This document shows positions 25,373-34,440 of a stretch of DNA of 40,092 nt, piece by piece. The position numbers and the translations under genes are program-made. Under the pieces are notes generated by a model that was not told the DNA's origin, searched no databases, and was given only the letters and a program-made list of their open reading frames with translations. This DNA is from Marinoscillum furvescens DSM 4134 (GTDB taxonomy: Bacteria; Bacteroidota; Bacteroidia; Cytophagales; Cyclobacteriaceae), in NCBI RefSeq assembly GCF_003386095.1, contig NZ_QREG01000034.1, positions 1 to 40,092 on the forward strand, read 5' to 3'. Numbering within the stretch: the stretch's first letter is position 1; each line of letters opens with the position of its first letter.

Positions 25373-26947
25373 ATGATACGAATAATTGCTTTGATTTTTT
25401 GTCTCTGCCTTGGTGTTACCTACACTCAAGGCCAGGAATTACGCGCTGATCAATGGCAGGTTGTCGACCTGTCTTTTACCATCAATAAGCTTCCTGATCT
25501 GCCCTTCGACCATGGGGTGTCTGCCCTTTTTACCCATGAAAGCGGGGAAACGATGACTGTGCCGGGGTACTACAATGGAGCAAAAGAATATCAGGTTCGT
25601 GTGAGCTTTTCAAAACCCGGCAAATGGACCTATGAAGTTTCTGGTATAGGAAAGAAAAACAAAAACCAGCGAGGCGTCATTGAGGTAACTATGGCCGAAA
25701 AGCAACGAGGACCGATCCAAATCATGGATGGTAAGTCACAGCATTTTGCGTATGCCAATGGTGAGCCCTACATGGCGATGGCATTTGAGCTGGACTGGCT
25801 ATTCGCACTGGACGAGATCGGTGCTGATGGTTTGCCCAATAGCTCGTCTATTATCAATGAAATAGCTGCCAATGGGTTTAATCAGGTGGTAATGAACGTC
25901 TATGCGTACGATGCCCACTGGGGAGACAAGGAGCGCATGCTACCACAGCACGACTTTTCCAAGCCCGAAGTATTTCCTTATGGAGGATCAAATACCAACC
26001 CTGATTATGACGTGCTCAACGTTGATTTTTTCAAGCATTTAGACAAAGTAATCGCACTGCTCAATGAGCAGGATATCATAGCTCATCTGATGATTTATGT
26101 CTGGAACAAGCAGGTCAACTGGCCAGATCCGGAGAGTGTTGAAGACAATCGTTATTTCGACTATGTGGTAAAGCGGTACCAGGCCTACCCCAATCTTAAC
26201 TGGGATATTTCAAAGGAAGCGCTCGCCTATGGGCGGGACGATATGGGCTACATCTCCAGGCGGATCGCGAGGTTGCGTTCCATGGATGCTCATCAGCGGC
26301 TTGTTACAGTACACGATTACAATTATTGCAGTAAATACCCCGAACTGGTAGATTTTATTTCGATTCAGGAGTGGGAGCCCTATCTCTATGGACGCATGCG
26401 TGAGGTGCGCTCCAGGTATGATAAACCCATTTTCAATATCGAGCATGGAGGATACGAAAAGACGGACATTACGATTTTTGATGGTGCCTACAATGACGCA
26501 CTTACTTGCCTCGATCGAGCCTACCAATGCGCTTTTGCGGGTACTTATTCCACATACTATTGGCAAAATGCGGCCTGGTATCATGTCATCTATGACCTGA
26601 ATGATGTTGCTGAAAACCCGCCAAAGTTGAGCTACTATCGCCACTTGATGGATTTTTTCGATACTTACCCCTTACACGAGTTTGAGCCTGAGCGTGGGGC
26701 CTTTAGCCCACCGGCGCTGAGTCGTGAGACTACTTTTTTGTACTATCTCGATTCGGATAGGTTAGGAATCTATGGAGAAAATAAACGACTGAAAGATCAA
26801 AAGGTAAGTATTCGGTGGTTTGACCCGCAGACGGGAAAATACCTAAATGCCGAGGAACGTCAAATGGACGGTGTGTGGTTGGGGTTTGACAAACCAGCAG
26901 CATTGAAAGGTGCTATGGCCATCGCCGTGATTGAAATCATCAAATAG
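25373..26947 (+). CDS. DUF5060-domain putative glycoside hydrolase
   Basis: This 524-aa exported protein has a signal peptide (1-20, ending TQG-Q). Residues about 22-108 fit the DUF5060 beta-sandwich (VVDLSFTINK..., then VRVSFSKPGKWTYEVSG). A (beta/alpha)8 barrel similar to the DUF4038/apiosidase-like group fills about 115-440 (FAYANGEPYMAMAFELDWL at the start; AHLMIYVWN later). Candidate catalytic residues by clan GH-A position are Glu282 in WDISKEALAYG and Glu357 in FNIEHGG. A small C-terminal beta domain follows (VSIRWFDPQTGKYL). The substrate is unknown; relatives include enzymes acting on side chains or short chains of plant glycans. It is the first gene of the operon running to 38265, 152 bases after the GH5 stop. 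Confidence 0.7.
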   Translation: MIRIIALIFCLCLGVTYTQGQELRADQWQVVDLSFTINKLPDLPFDHGVSALFTHESGETMTVPGYYNGAKEYQVRVSFSKPGKWTYEVSGIGKKNKNQRGVIEVTMAEKQRGPIQIMDGKSQHFAYANGEPYMAMAFELDWLFALDEIGADGLPNSSSIINEIAANGFNQVVMNVYAYDAHWGDKERMLPQHDFSKPEVFPYGGSNTNPDYDVLNVDFFKHLDKVIALLNEQDIIAHLMIYVWNKQVNWPDPESVEDNRYFDYVVKRYQAYPNLNWDISKEALAYGRDDMGYISRRIARLRSMDAHQRLVTVHDYNYCSKYPELVDFISIQEWEPYLYGRMREVRSRYDKPIFNIEHGGYEKTDITIFDGAYNDALTCLDRAYQCAFAGTYSTYYWQNAAWYHVIYDLNDVAENPPKLSYYRHLMDFFDTYPLHEFEPERGAFSPPALSRETTFLYYLDSDRLGIYGENKRLKDQKVSIRWFDPQTGKYLNAEERQMDGVWLGFDKPAALKGAMAIAVIEIIK

Positions 26948-27027
26948 CACAGGGCAGGATATGATAACTAAATCATCGCCGAGCACTATCTATGCTTAGC
27001 GATCAATCACAACATTATTCAGACTTT

Positions 27028-28035
27028 ATGAAAAGTTACAGACTTTGTTTTTTGGCTCTTACCATCATTTTGGGATGTTCCGCTCCTGATACACCTACAC
27101 CAGTAGGGCAAAACGGACAGCTAAGCATCGATGGCCGCTTTGTTACCAACGAGGCGGGCGAACCCGTGCAAATACGGGGAATGAGTTTTTTTTGGCATCA
27201 GTGGGAAAACTCACACGCCTATTGGAATGCAGAATGTATCCAATGGCTGGCGGATGACTGGAAAGTAGATGCGGTGCGGTTGCCAGTGGGTATCCATGAG
27301 ACTGGCTGGTTTGCGGACTCACTCACGGTGGAGCGTGCCGTGCGCAGAGGAATAGAGGGCGCTGCTGCCGCAGGTCTGTATGTGGTGGTAGACTGGCATT
27401 CACACAACATTCATACAGCATCGGCTGTGGGGTTTTTCAGCCGAATAGCTAAAGAATACGGACATCTACCCAATGTAGTATATGAGATATTCAATGAGCC
27501 AGATGGAGCATCTCTTGATTCTCTGGATGAGACCTGGTCGGAAATCAAGGCTTATTCTGAAGAGGTCATTGCAGCCATTCGAGCGCATGATCCTGACAAT
27601 ATCATCGTAGTAGGTACACCGTTTTGGTCTCAGCTAGTAGACACTGCTGCTGATGATCCGCTGCTTTCTGCGGACGGCAAGCCGTTAGATAATATTGCTT
27701 ACACCCTGCATTTTTATGCAGCTCACCATCAAGATGACCTCATGGCCCGCGCCAACTATGCCGTAGAGCGTGGCTTGCCAATCTGGGTAACAGAATGTGG
27801 GCGCACTGGGGTCAACTATGGCCCGAATAACTCTCTGGACCCAGCCTACTGGGATAAGTGGGAAGCCTGGATGGACCAAAATAAAATCTCCTGGAACAAA
27901 TGGTCGCTAAGTATCAAAAATGAAGTGAGTTCATCACTAAAACCCGGAGCCAGCACCACTGGGCAGTGGCAGGAAGAAGACCTTACTTCAGAAGGGATTT
28001 GGAATAGAAATCATTTCAGGTCATTGAAAGAGTAG
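27028..28035 (+). CDS. GH5 endoglycanase lipoprotein
   Basis: This 335-aa single-domain GH5 enzyme is anchored as a lipoprotein (MKSYRLCFLALTIILGCSAP, Cys17). The TIM barrel fills the rest, with Glu157 (acid/base, IFNEPDG) and Glu256 (nucleophile, WVTECG). It is clearly a paralogue of the barrel in the secreted GH5 at 22824: both share the MSFFWHQW or SFFHHTW opening, the YEI.NEP strand, and DPDN...TPF...AADDPL. It lacks any binding module. The frame extends upstream to an ATG at 26992, but 27028 gives the better lipoprotein signal. Likely role: cutting oligosaccharides at the outer membrane or in the periplasm. It is the second gene of the operon, 80 bases after the DUF5060 gene and 55 bases before GH9. 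Confidence 0.88.
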   Translation: MKSYRLCFLALTIILGCSAPDTPTPVGQNGQLSIDGRFVTNEAGEPVQIRGMSFFWHQWENSHAYWNAECIQWLADDWKVDAVRLPVGIHETGWFADSLTVERAVRRGIEGAAAAGLYVVVDWHSHNIHTASAVGFFSRIAKEYGHLPNVVYEIFNEPDGASLDSLDETWSEIKAYSEEVIAAIRAHDPDNIIVVGTPFWSQLVDTAADDPLLSADGKPLDNIAYTLHFYAAHHQDDLMARANYAVERGLPIWVTECGRTGVNYGPNNSLDPAYWDKWEAWMDQNKISWNKWSLSIKNEVSSSLKPGASTTGQWQEEDLTSEGIWNRNHFRSLKE

Positions 28036-28090
28036 TAAGCCGCGAACAGAAAAGATATTGGTGGAAAATTAATAGATAACATAGATTAAG

Positions 28091-31000
28091 ATGAATAGAA
28101 CTGTCGTTGCGTTTTTGGGAATTATGTTAGCCATACTTCCAGGGCTTTATGCCCAGGTATTGGAAGCCGAAAACTACATCCGGGTAGACCAGTTCGGGTA
28201 TTTACCCTCCGCTTATAAAGTGGCCGTAATAGCCAAAGCAGAACAGGGCTTCAATGCTGGTTCTGGAATAGAATTGGATATCGATAAAGCAGTAGAGCTT
28301 ATCAATGCCGATAGCAAGGAGGTAGTCTTTAGCGCCGTTGCTCACCGATGGAATGGAGGCGTCACCGATAGCTATTCAGGAGATAAGGGATGGTGGTTTG
28401 ATTTCACTTCGTATACCACCGAAGGTTCCTATTACATCAGGGCGTATACGACTGATGGCACGGCTGTAGATAGTTACTCATTTCGAATTGCACAGGATGT
28501 GTATCAGGATGTGTTGCGTGCTGCGGTGAATATGTTTTATTACCAGCGTATCAATTTTGCCAAAACGGCTGAATATGCCTCCGGTGCCTTGTGGACAGAC
28601 GGGGAGTGGTTTGAGCAGGACAAAGCCGCCATTTACCTCAATGACGAATCGATTTTGAGAGATATGTCCCGAGGTTGGTTTGATGCGGGAGACCCCAATA
28701 AATACGTGACTTTTGCCGTGGAAAGTGTGCAAGGGCTACTCACCACTTACGATCAGCATCCAGACCTTTGGAAGGCGCTCGATCTAAAAATACCTGAGTC
28801 GGGCAACTCCATACCAGACCTCCTGGATGAGGTGAAGTGGGAGATCGATTGGTTGAAAAACATGCAGGATTTTCCGGGAACGGGAGGCTTTTATATCAAA
28901 GGAGGCATCAAGCAGGACCATTCTTACATCTCTCCACCGAGTACCGACACACGCGCTCGCTATTATGATGAAATCTGCCCTTCAGCAACCGTGATTGGGG
29001 CGGGGATGTTGGCGCATGCGGCTTACACCTTTGGTCAGTTTCCAGCGCTGGCAGGGTATGCGGAAGAGCTAATTCTACGTGCGGAGGCTGCCTGGAAGTA
29101 CTACGATTTGCATCCGGAAAAAGACAAGCAGTGCGATGGTGGTGAAATAGAGGCAGGTGATGCAGACGGAAGTGGGGCTCATTACGCTAAGGAGCATGTG
29201 GCTGAAGCCACCTGTGCAGCCGCCTACTTATATGCTGTCACCGGAAAGGAAGTCTACAACGAATTTGTAAAGAACAACTATAAAAGCACCAGGCCCTGGC
29301 AGTCTTCCGAATGGGGCATATATCGGGGTAATCAGTCAGAGGCCATGCTTTTTTATACCACTTTGTCAGGAGCAGATGCCAGCACCAAAGAGGCGATTCT
29401 TAATAAGAAAACCAACCCCGACCTGAGTGAAAGCTCACATTACACTTTGGTTGAAAACGATAACCTCTACCGTGCAAAGTCATTTTACTCCAACTGGGGG
29501 TCCAATAGCCTGATGTCGCGCCAGGGATCGGATATCATGGATCTGGTGCACTTAAACCTAAAAACAGATAAACACGATGCTTATAAGGAGAGAGCTCAGG
29601 CTATCGTCAATTACATGCACGGCACCAACCCATTTGGGATGACCTATCTGACTAACATGTATCAGTATGGAGCAGAGTTTTCAGCTACCGAAATGTGGCA
29701 CTCCTGGTTTGCCACCAACACCATATATGACAATATCGATGGAGACAACATTGGCCCTGCTCCCGGGTTTTTGGTAGGAGGTTTCAATTCGCAAAATGCA
29801 AAAGACGCAGTAGTGAAAATTGGGACACAGACTTTTGATGCTACCACAGGGGAGCAAGCCACACAAAAGTCCTATACAGAGACTAACGATTCGGGCAGCC
29901 AACCATGGGCATTCAATGAGCCGGCTATTTACTATTCGACGAGTTACATAAAACTACTGGCGCATTTCGTGGAGTTGGAGCAAGCTTACCATGAAGTTAC
30001 AGCCACTACTAATCAACTAGGAGAGGTAAGAGGTACAGGAAGTTATGTGGCTGGAGATTCGGCAATGGTCTATGCGCTGGCCGAACCCGGATACTATTTT
30101 ACAGAGTGGTCTGGTGGGGCTACTGGCGAAAGTCAGCCATTAAAACCAGTCATGAACCAGTCCATCAGTCTGGACGCCAACTTTGCCGAGTATACACCGG
30201 ATGATTGTCAGGTATACAATGGAGATTTTGAGCTGGATTGGTCTGGGTGGATCAATATGGGAGCAGCACTCCAGGCAGAAGCAACTAGTGGCGGAAATGC
30301 AATAGTCATCACGGAAGATGGAGGCGTGCTGGGGAGTTCGCTCATAGCAGTGGGCGAGCATAATGGCGTGGAAGTTCAGGCAGATGCTTCGATTGAAGGT
30401 CTTGTCAACGGAGCCAGCATTGGAGTACTGTGCCTGGATGCGAATAAGCAAGCCATCAGCCGCGTGCTGATCGGTGTGGTGAACGATGAACTAAAGTCCG
30501 TGTCAGGTACAGGCGAAATCCCCGAGGGGACAAAATACTTACAGCCAATCATTTGGCGGGCCGGATCTACAGGTACCTATTTGGTTGATAATTTTTGTGT
30601 GGGCCTGGTCGCAGACTATGAGCCGCCCACTTACCAGCTGGATGTAGAAGGCGGTGCCGGAGACGGGGCGTACATGGAGGGAGAAGAAGTTCCCATCGAT
30701 GCAAATGAAGCAGCTCCTCATACCGAATTTGAAAAGTGGGAAGGCGATATACAGTATGTGCTAAATCCTCACGATGCACAGACCACCTTGCGCATGCCGC
30801 CAAGGCCTGCCACTGTGACGGCCATTTATAAAGACATCTACTACTCGCTGGATGTAATTAGCGGTTCTGGAGATGGTTCTTATCTAGCAGGCACTGAGGT
30901 GGAAATCAAGGCTTTTGAAGTGCAGGGCAAAAAGTTTGCTCAGTGGACAGGTGATACGGATTCCATTAAAAACTTAACCGAAGCGGTCACCACACTCACC

Positions 31001-31294
31001 ATGCCCGGTAAAGACATTAAGGTCACCGCTAATTTCGAAGAGCTCGTGCTCGGTGGAGACTGGCGGTCCATTACCATAGGCCCTAATCCGCTGCGAAACG
31101 GCACACTTCATATCCAGAGCGAGCACAAGGAAGTTTTTGTAGAGATCTTGGACCTTGCTGGAAATACCGTGCGCACAGCACAACTCACTGAAGATCAAGC
31201 GTTGGATTTGTCCGACCTCACCGCCGGCGTGTACCTTCTTACGGTAGCAGAGGCAGGCAACACGAAGCGATTTAGACTGATAGTGGAAAAATAA
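28091..31294 (+). CDS. secreted GH9 glycanase with InlB-B-like repeats, CBM-like domain and T9SS tail
   Basis: This 1067-aa enzyme has a signal peptide (about 1-21), a CelD_N Ig-like domain (about 26-135, RVDQFGYLPSAYKVAVI) and a GH9 barrel (about 140-640). Catalytic residues are intact: Asp198 and Asp201 in RGWFDAGDPNKY and Glu610 in FNEPAIYYSTS. After the barrel come an InlB-B-like repeat (about 640-700, GYYFTEWSGG), a carbohydrate-binding-like domain beginning VYNGDFELDWSGW (about 705-845), two further InlB-B-like repeats (VEGGAGDGAYMEGEEV and SGSGDGSYLAGTEV, about 850-985), and a T9SS tail ending RLIVEK. Probable role: extracellular endo-acting hydrolysis of a beta-1,4-glucan or related polymer. 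The next gene starts 5 bases after the stop. Confidence 0.9.
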   Translation: MNRTVVAFLGIMLAILPGLYAQVLEAENYIRVDQFGYLPSAYKVAVIAKAEQGFNAGSGIELDIDKAVELINADSKEVVFSAVAHRWNGGVTDSYSGDKGWWFDFTSYTTEGSYYIRAYTTDGTAVDSYSFRIAQDVYQDVLRAAVNMFYYQRINFAKTAEYASGALWTDGEWFEQDKAAIYLNDESILRDMSRGWFDAGDPNKYVTFAVESVQGLLTTYDQHPDLWKALDLKIPESGNSIPDLLDEVKWEIDWLKNMQDFPGTGGFYIKGGIKQDHSYISPPSTDTRARYYDEICPSATVIGAGMLAHAAYTFGQFPALAGYAEELILRAEAAWKYYDLHPEKDKQCDGGEIEAGDADGSGAHYAKEHVAEATCAAAYLYAVTGKEVYNEFVKNNYKSTRPWQSSEWGIYRGNQSEAMLFYTTLSGADASTKEAILNKKTNPDLSESSHYTLVENDNLYRAKSFYSNWGSNSLMSRQGSDIMDLVHLNLKTDKHDAYKERAQAIVNYMHGTNPFGMTYLTNMYQYGAEFSATEMWHSWFATNTIYDNIDGDNIGPAPGFLVGGFNSQNAKDAVVKIGTQTFDATTGEQATQKSYTETNDSGSQPWAFNEPAIYYSTSYIKLLAHFVELEQAYHEVTATTNQLGEVRGTGSYVAGDSAMVYALAEPGYYFTEWSGGATGESQPLKPVMNQSISLDANFAEYTPDDCQVYNGDFELDWSGWINMGAALQAEATSGGNAIVITEDGGVLGSSLIAVGEHNGVEVQADASIEGLVNGASIGVLCLDANKQAISRVLIGVVNDELKSVSGTGEIPEGTKYLQPIIWRAGSTGTYLVDNFCVGLVADYEPPTYQLDVEGGAGDGAYMEGEEVPIDANEAAPHTEFEKWEGDIQYVLNPHDAQTTLRMPPRPATVTAIYKDIYYSLDVISGSGDGSYLAGTEVEIKAFEVQGKKFAQWTGDTDSIKNLTEAVTTLTMPGKDIKVTANFEELVLGGDWRSITIGPNPLRNGTLHIQSEHKEVFVEILDLAGNTVRTAQLTEDQALDLSDLTAGVYLLTVAEAGNTKRFRLIVEK

Positions 31295-31299
31295 TTGTC

Positions 31300-34200
31300 A
31301 TGAAAAAACCTGCACTGACTGTATTGTTTTTTGCGATGGCTGTAGTGGCTTTTGGGCAGCCGCTCACGCACATCACCATCGATAGTACCCGCCAAAAGTG
31401 GGGAGACTGGGAGCAACCCGAATGGCTCCGCTACTTTGGTGCTGATCATGGCGACATCAATGGTGATGGTCTTCCTGACATTGCCGCAGGTAGGTATGTA
31501 TACCTCAATCCGGGAGGAACATTAGAAGCACCCTGGCAGCGGGTGGTGCTCGATGATAATGTAGATGTCATTTTTGTCACAGATATAGATGGAGATCCCT
31601 TTGCCGACCTGATAGCTCAGCACCTGCCAGAAATCTACTGGTATGAAGCGCTGGATGAATCAGGGACCATGTTCCGGCGCACGCTAATCGGAGAGGTGCC
31701 AGCTACCAGTCACGTCAATAGTCAGGGGTTTAAGAAAGCTTCAATCTTTGGTGGAAACAAGCCAGAGCTCCTGATCGCAGGAAATGGTGATGTGTATGCA
31801 CTACAAATACCAGATGATCCTAAGAAGCCCTGGCCAGTGCTAAAAGTAGCTGCCAACACCTCTGATGAAGGAATAGGAATCGGAGATGTAAATGGAGACA
31901 ACAGTCCAGATATTGTCACCGGTAGAAGACGTGCTGGTGAGGAGGAGCCAAAAGTTCTGGTATGGTTTAGAAATGCCGGAAAGCAGCCAGAGTGGGACGC
32001 TCAAGAAATTGGCTCTACGGAGCACCCGATCGATCGGGTAGAAGTGGCCGATTTAGATGGAGATGGAGATCAGGACGTAGTGATCACAGAAGAACGCTAT
32101 CCGGGGCTGGAGCCCGATGCTCACCTTATTTGGTTTGAAAATCCTGGACAAGGAAAAGGGCAGTGGCCCTCGCACATCATCACCACGGCATACTCGCTCA
32201 ACAATCTGGATATTGCTGATTTGGATGGCGATGGAGACGCAGACCTGGTCACAAGTGAGCATAAAGGCGTGGAGTTGGAGCTGATGTGGTGGCTCAATGA
32301 TGGTCAGGGGACGTTTACAAAAAAGGTGATGGGTACAGGTCACGAAAATCATTTGGGCACGCAACTCGCGGATTTAGATTTGGACGGTGATCTGGATGTG
32401 TACGGTGCGGCATGGGATGCCTACCAAAACATGCACGTTTGGCGAAACGACTCGAAACCCGGGCTGCGGCCAAATCAACGCATTAAATCTCATGGCTGGA
32501 TACCTCAGTCTTCTGATGAGGGTGTGTTTTTACGTGTTGGGGGTAAATACGATTACCGTGTGGCTAATGAACACATGAATGCAGATGGCTGGATTACGCT
32601 TGCTGAAAATATTGATTTGAAAAATGCTGATGGCGCTGAGCTGATAGTGGAGCGCGTACAGTCACATGATGGTACTAAGGGGCTGGCTATTCAGCTCGAA
32701 GGTTTTGATCCACTGAGTATTCCGCCACCTAAAACCATCCCACAAGCTGCGGAGCAGTATATGTTTCATGACAATGCTCGCCTGACCATTCCATTAGAAA
32801 TGCTCAAATCTGGAGATCTGCGAGCCCGATTTTTAGTAGCCGATGAGCATCCGTGGGATTGGCCTCAAAATTTAATTTATGGGACCACTTTGCGCGTTTA
32901 TTACAAGGAATCAGTCCCGGTTTTCACTGTGAAAGCTGTTGTGGAAATCAACAAGGAAATGAAACTCACACTGGCTGGAAATCAGTCTGAAAACATAGAG
33001 GAGGTCACCTTCATTGGCTTGTATGAAGATGTAGACCAGGATGGTGATGGAGTCTATCGCGACTGGCAGTATCACTACGATCGGGCAGAGCTGAAGGGGA
33101 CACTGGGAAAAGCCAGCCAACCTCCATACCAAATCAACTGGAAGCTAGACTGGGTGCCAAATCAGGAGCTCCCTGTACAAGTGATGGCTTTAGTTACTCT
33201 GACAAATGGAAAAACCGTCACCACTGGAGCTACCACTGTGGAGCTGCCGGCGGAGCGTCCCGAAGTACGTCTTGGAAAACCGTACAACGTCCCGGCAAAC
33301 TGGGTGACCAGAAATGATACGTACACTGAAAACCTCTGTATGGCCGACACTTCAGGATTGGTGAGTAGTAGGCTGTTTTGGAAAAGTTGGAGTCCTTGCT
33401 ATGATGCGGGAATCTTACTCAACGGAAAAGAACTAGAAGTGGAAAATACGGGTCCGTGTTATGATGAGCAATGGCACAAACTAAATGTGAGAAAAAACTA
33501 CTGGATAGAAGGTGAAAATACCCTGACCACCCGTAAAACACCGCTCCATGATGGTAGTATGGTCCACGGCATGGAAGTGCAATGGCCCGGAATAATGGCG
33601 AAATGGAAGCACAATCGCCCTGGCGAGCGTGTATCCATCGCCAGTTCCACCTACGAAGGTAGACCCCATTTTGTGATCAAAACAGCACAACTTACCTATT
33701 ACCTGGATCAGGCGTCAGGTGGGCTTTCGCGCATGATTGATGCAGCTGGAAATGATTGGCTGGGCTTTCATGTAGACAGCAAAGAGGCTTATCCAAAATC
33801 TGCCGCTACCTCTTATCGTGGCTTCCCAAACCTGGTGTTTACTACTGCAGACAAAGGAGCCGGACACCCGGGTTTTGATCGCTGCACCTCAGAGGTCACC
33901 GGCCCAAATCAAATTACGGTAGAAAGTAAAAGTGGACGCTGGAAATGGGTTTACGATTTTAAACCTGACCATGTACTGCTCGACGTTGTGAAAACAGATC
34001 CGAATGCTAATTACTGGGTACTTTATGAAGGAGTTCCTGGGGGAAGTTTTAAACCCGCCAACTACACGTTTGGACATTCAAAAGCAACAAGCTCACAGGC
34101 TGACCTGCCTGATTTTTATAAAGGCAAAACGCTTTCAGACCAATACGCATGGATGTATTGCAGTGAAAACGAAAGTAGCCAGACGGTGTATATGGCACAG

Positions 34201-34440
34201 GTCCAAAACGATAAAAAGCCTGACGTGATCGGTTTTTTAGGTGATAGCGACGAAGGGCTGAAAAGTACTAACGGCATGACAGTTTTCGGCTTTGGTCGGG
34301 ACCTAAAGACTCAGCCAAAACTCAAGGGTCCTGAGAAATTCATTTTAGGAATCTATTCCAGGTCAATAAATAAACCAGAGGATCATCAACACCTCGCCCA
34401 ATACCTCAACCTACTAATCGATGACTATGAAAATCCTTAA
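31300..34440 (+). CDS. FG-GAP/VCBS beta-propeller protein with unrecognised C-terminal domain
   Basis: This 1046-aa exported protein has a signal peptide (1-19, cleavage AFG-Q). Residues about 40-385 are a seven-bladed-type FG-GAP propeller with calcium-loop motifs DINGDGLPD (52-60), DIDGDPFAD, DVNGDNSPD, DLDGDGDQD, DLDGDGDAD and DLDLDGDLD, and one degenerate blade. The middle is beta-rich (Ig-like, including another acidic loop EDVDQDGDGVYRD near 575). The C-terminal 250 residues (from about 790, LTYYLDQASGGLSRM...) form a distinct domain I do not recognise, with several conserved-looking aromatic and cysteine residues and YWVLYEGVPGGSF. No T9SS tail and no lipobox are seen. Possible roles: glycan binding, or an uncharacterised lyase or hydrolase. 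It overlaps the next gene, implying translational coupling. Confidence 0.75.
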   Translation: MKKPALTVLFFAMAVVAFGQPLTHITIDSTRQKWGDWEQPEWLRYFGADHGDINGDGLPDIAAGRYVYLNPGGTLEAPWQRVVLDDNVDVIFVTDIDGDPFADLIAQHLPEIYWYEALDESGTMFRRTLIGEVPATSHVNSQGFKKASIFGGNKPELLIAGNGDVYALQIPDDPKKPWPVLKVAANTSDEGIGIGDVNGDNSPDIVTGRRRAGEEEPKVLVWFRNAGKQPEWDAQEIGSTEHPIDRVEVADLDGDGDQDVVITEERYPGLEPDAHLIWFENPGQGKGQWPSHIITTAYSLNNLDIADLDGDGDADLVTSEHKGVELELMWWLNDGQGTFTKKVMGTGHENHLGTQLADLDLDGDLDVYGAAWDAYQNMHVWRNDSKPGLRPNQRIKSHGWIPQSSDEGVFLRVGGKYDYRVANEHMNADGWITLAENIDLKNADGAELIVERVQSHDGTKGLAIQLEGFDPLSIPPPKTIPQAAEQYMFHDNARLTIPLEMLKSGDLRARFLVADEHPWDWPQNLIYGTTLRVYYKESVPVFTVKAVVEINKEMKLTLAGNQSENIEEVTFIGLYEDVDQDGDGVYRDWQYHYDRAELKGTLGKASQPPYQINWKLDWVPNQELPVQVMALVTLTNGKTVTTGATTVELPAERPEVRLGKPYNVPANWVTRNDTYTENLCMADTSGLVSSRLFWKSWSPCYDAGILLNGKELEVENTGPCYDEQWHKLNVRKNYWIEGENTLTTRKTPLHDGSMVHGMEVQWPGIMAKWKHNRPGERVSIASSTYEGRPHFVIKTAQLTYYLDQASGGLSRMIDAAGNDWLGFHVDSKEAYPKSAATSYRGFPNLVFTTADKGAGHPGFDRCTSEVTGPNQITVESKSGRWKWVYDFKPDHVLLDVVKTDPNANYWVLYEGVPGGSFKPANYTFGHSKATSSQADLPDFYKGKTLSDQYAWMYCSENESSQTVYMAQVQNDKKPDVIGFLGDSDEGLKSTNGMTVFGFGRDLKTQPKLKGPEKFILGIYSRSINKPEDHQHLAQYLNLLIDDYENP

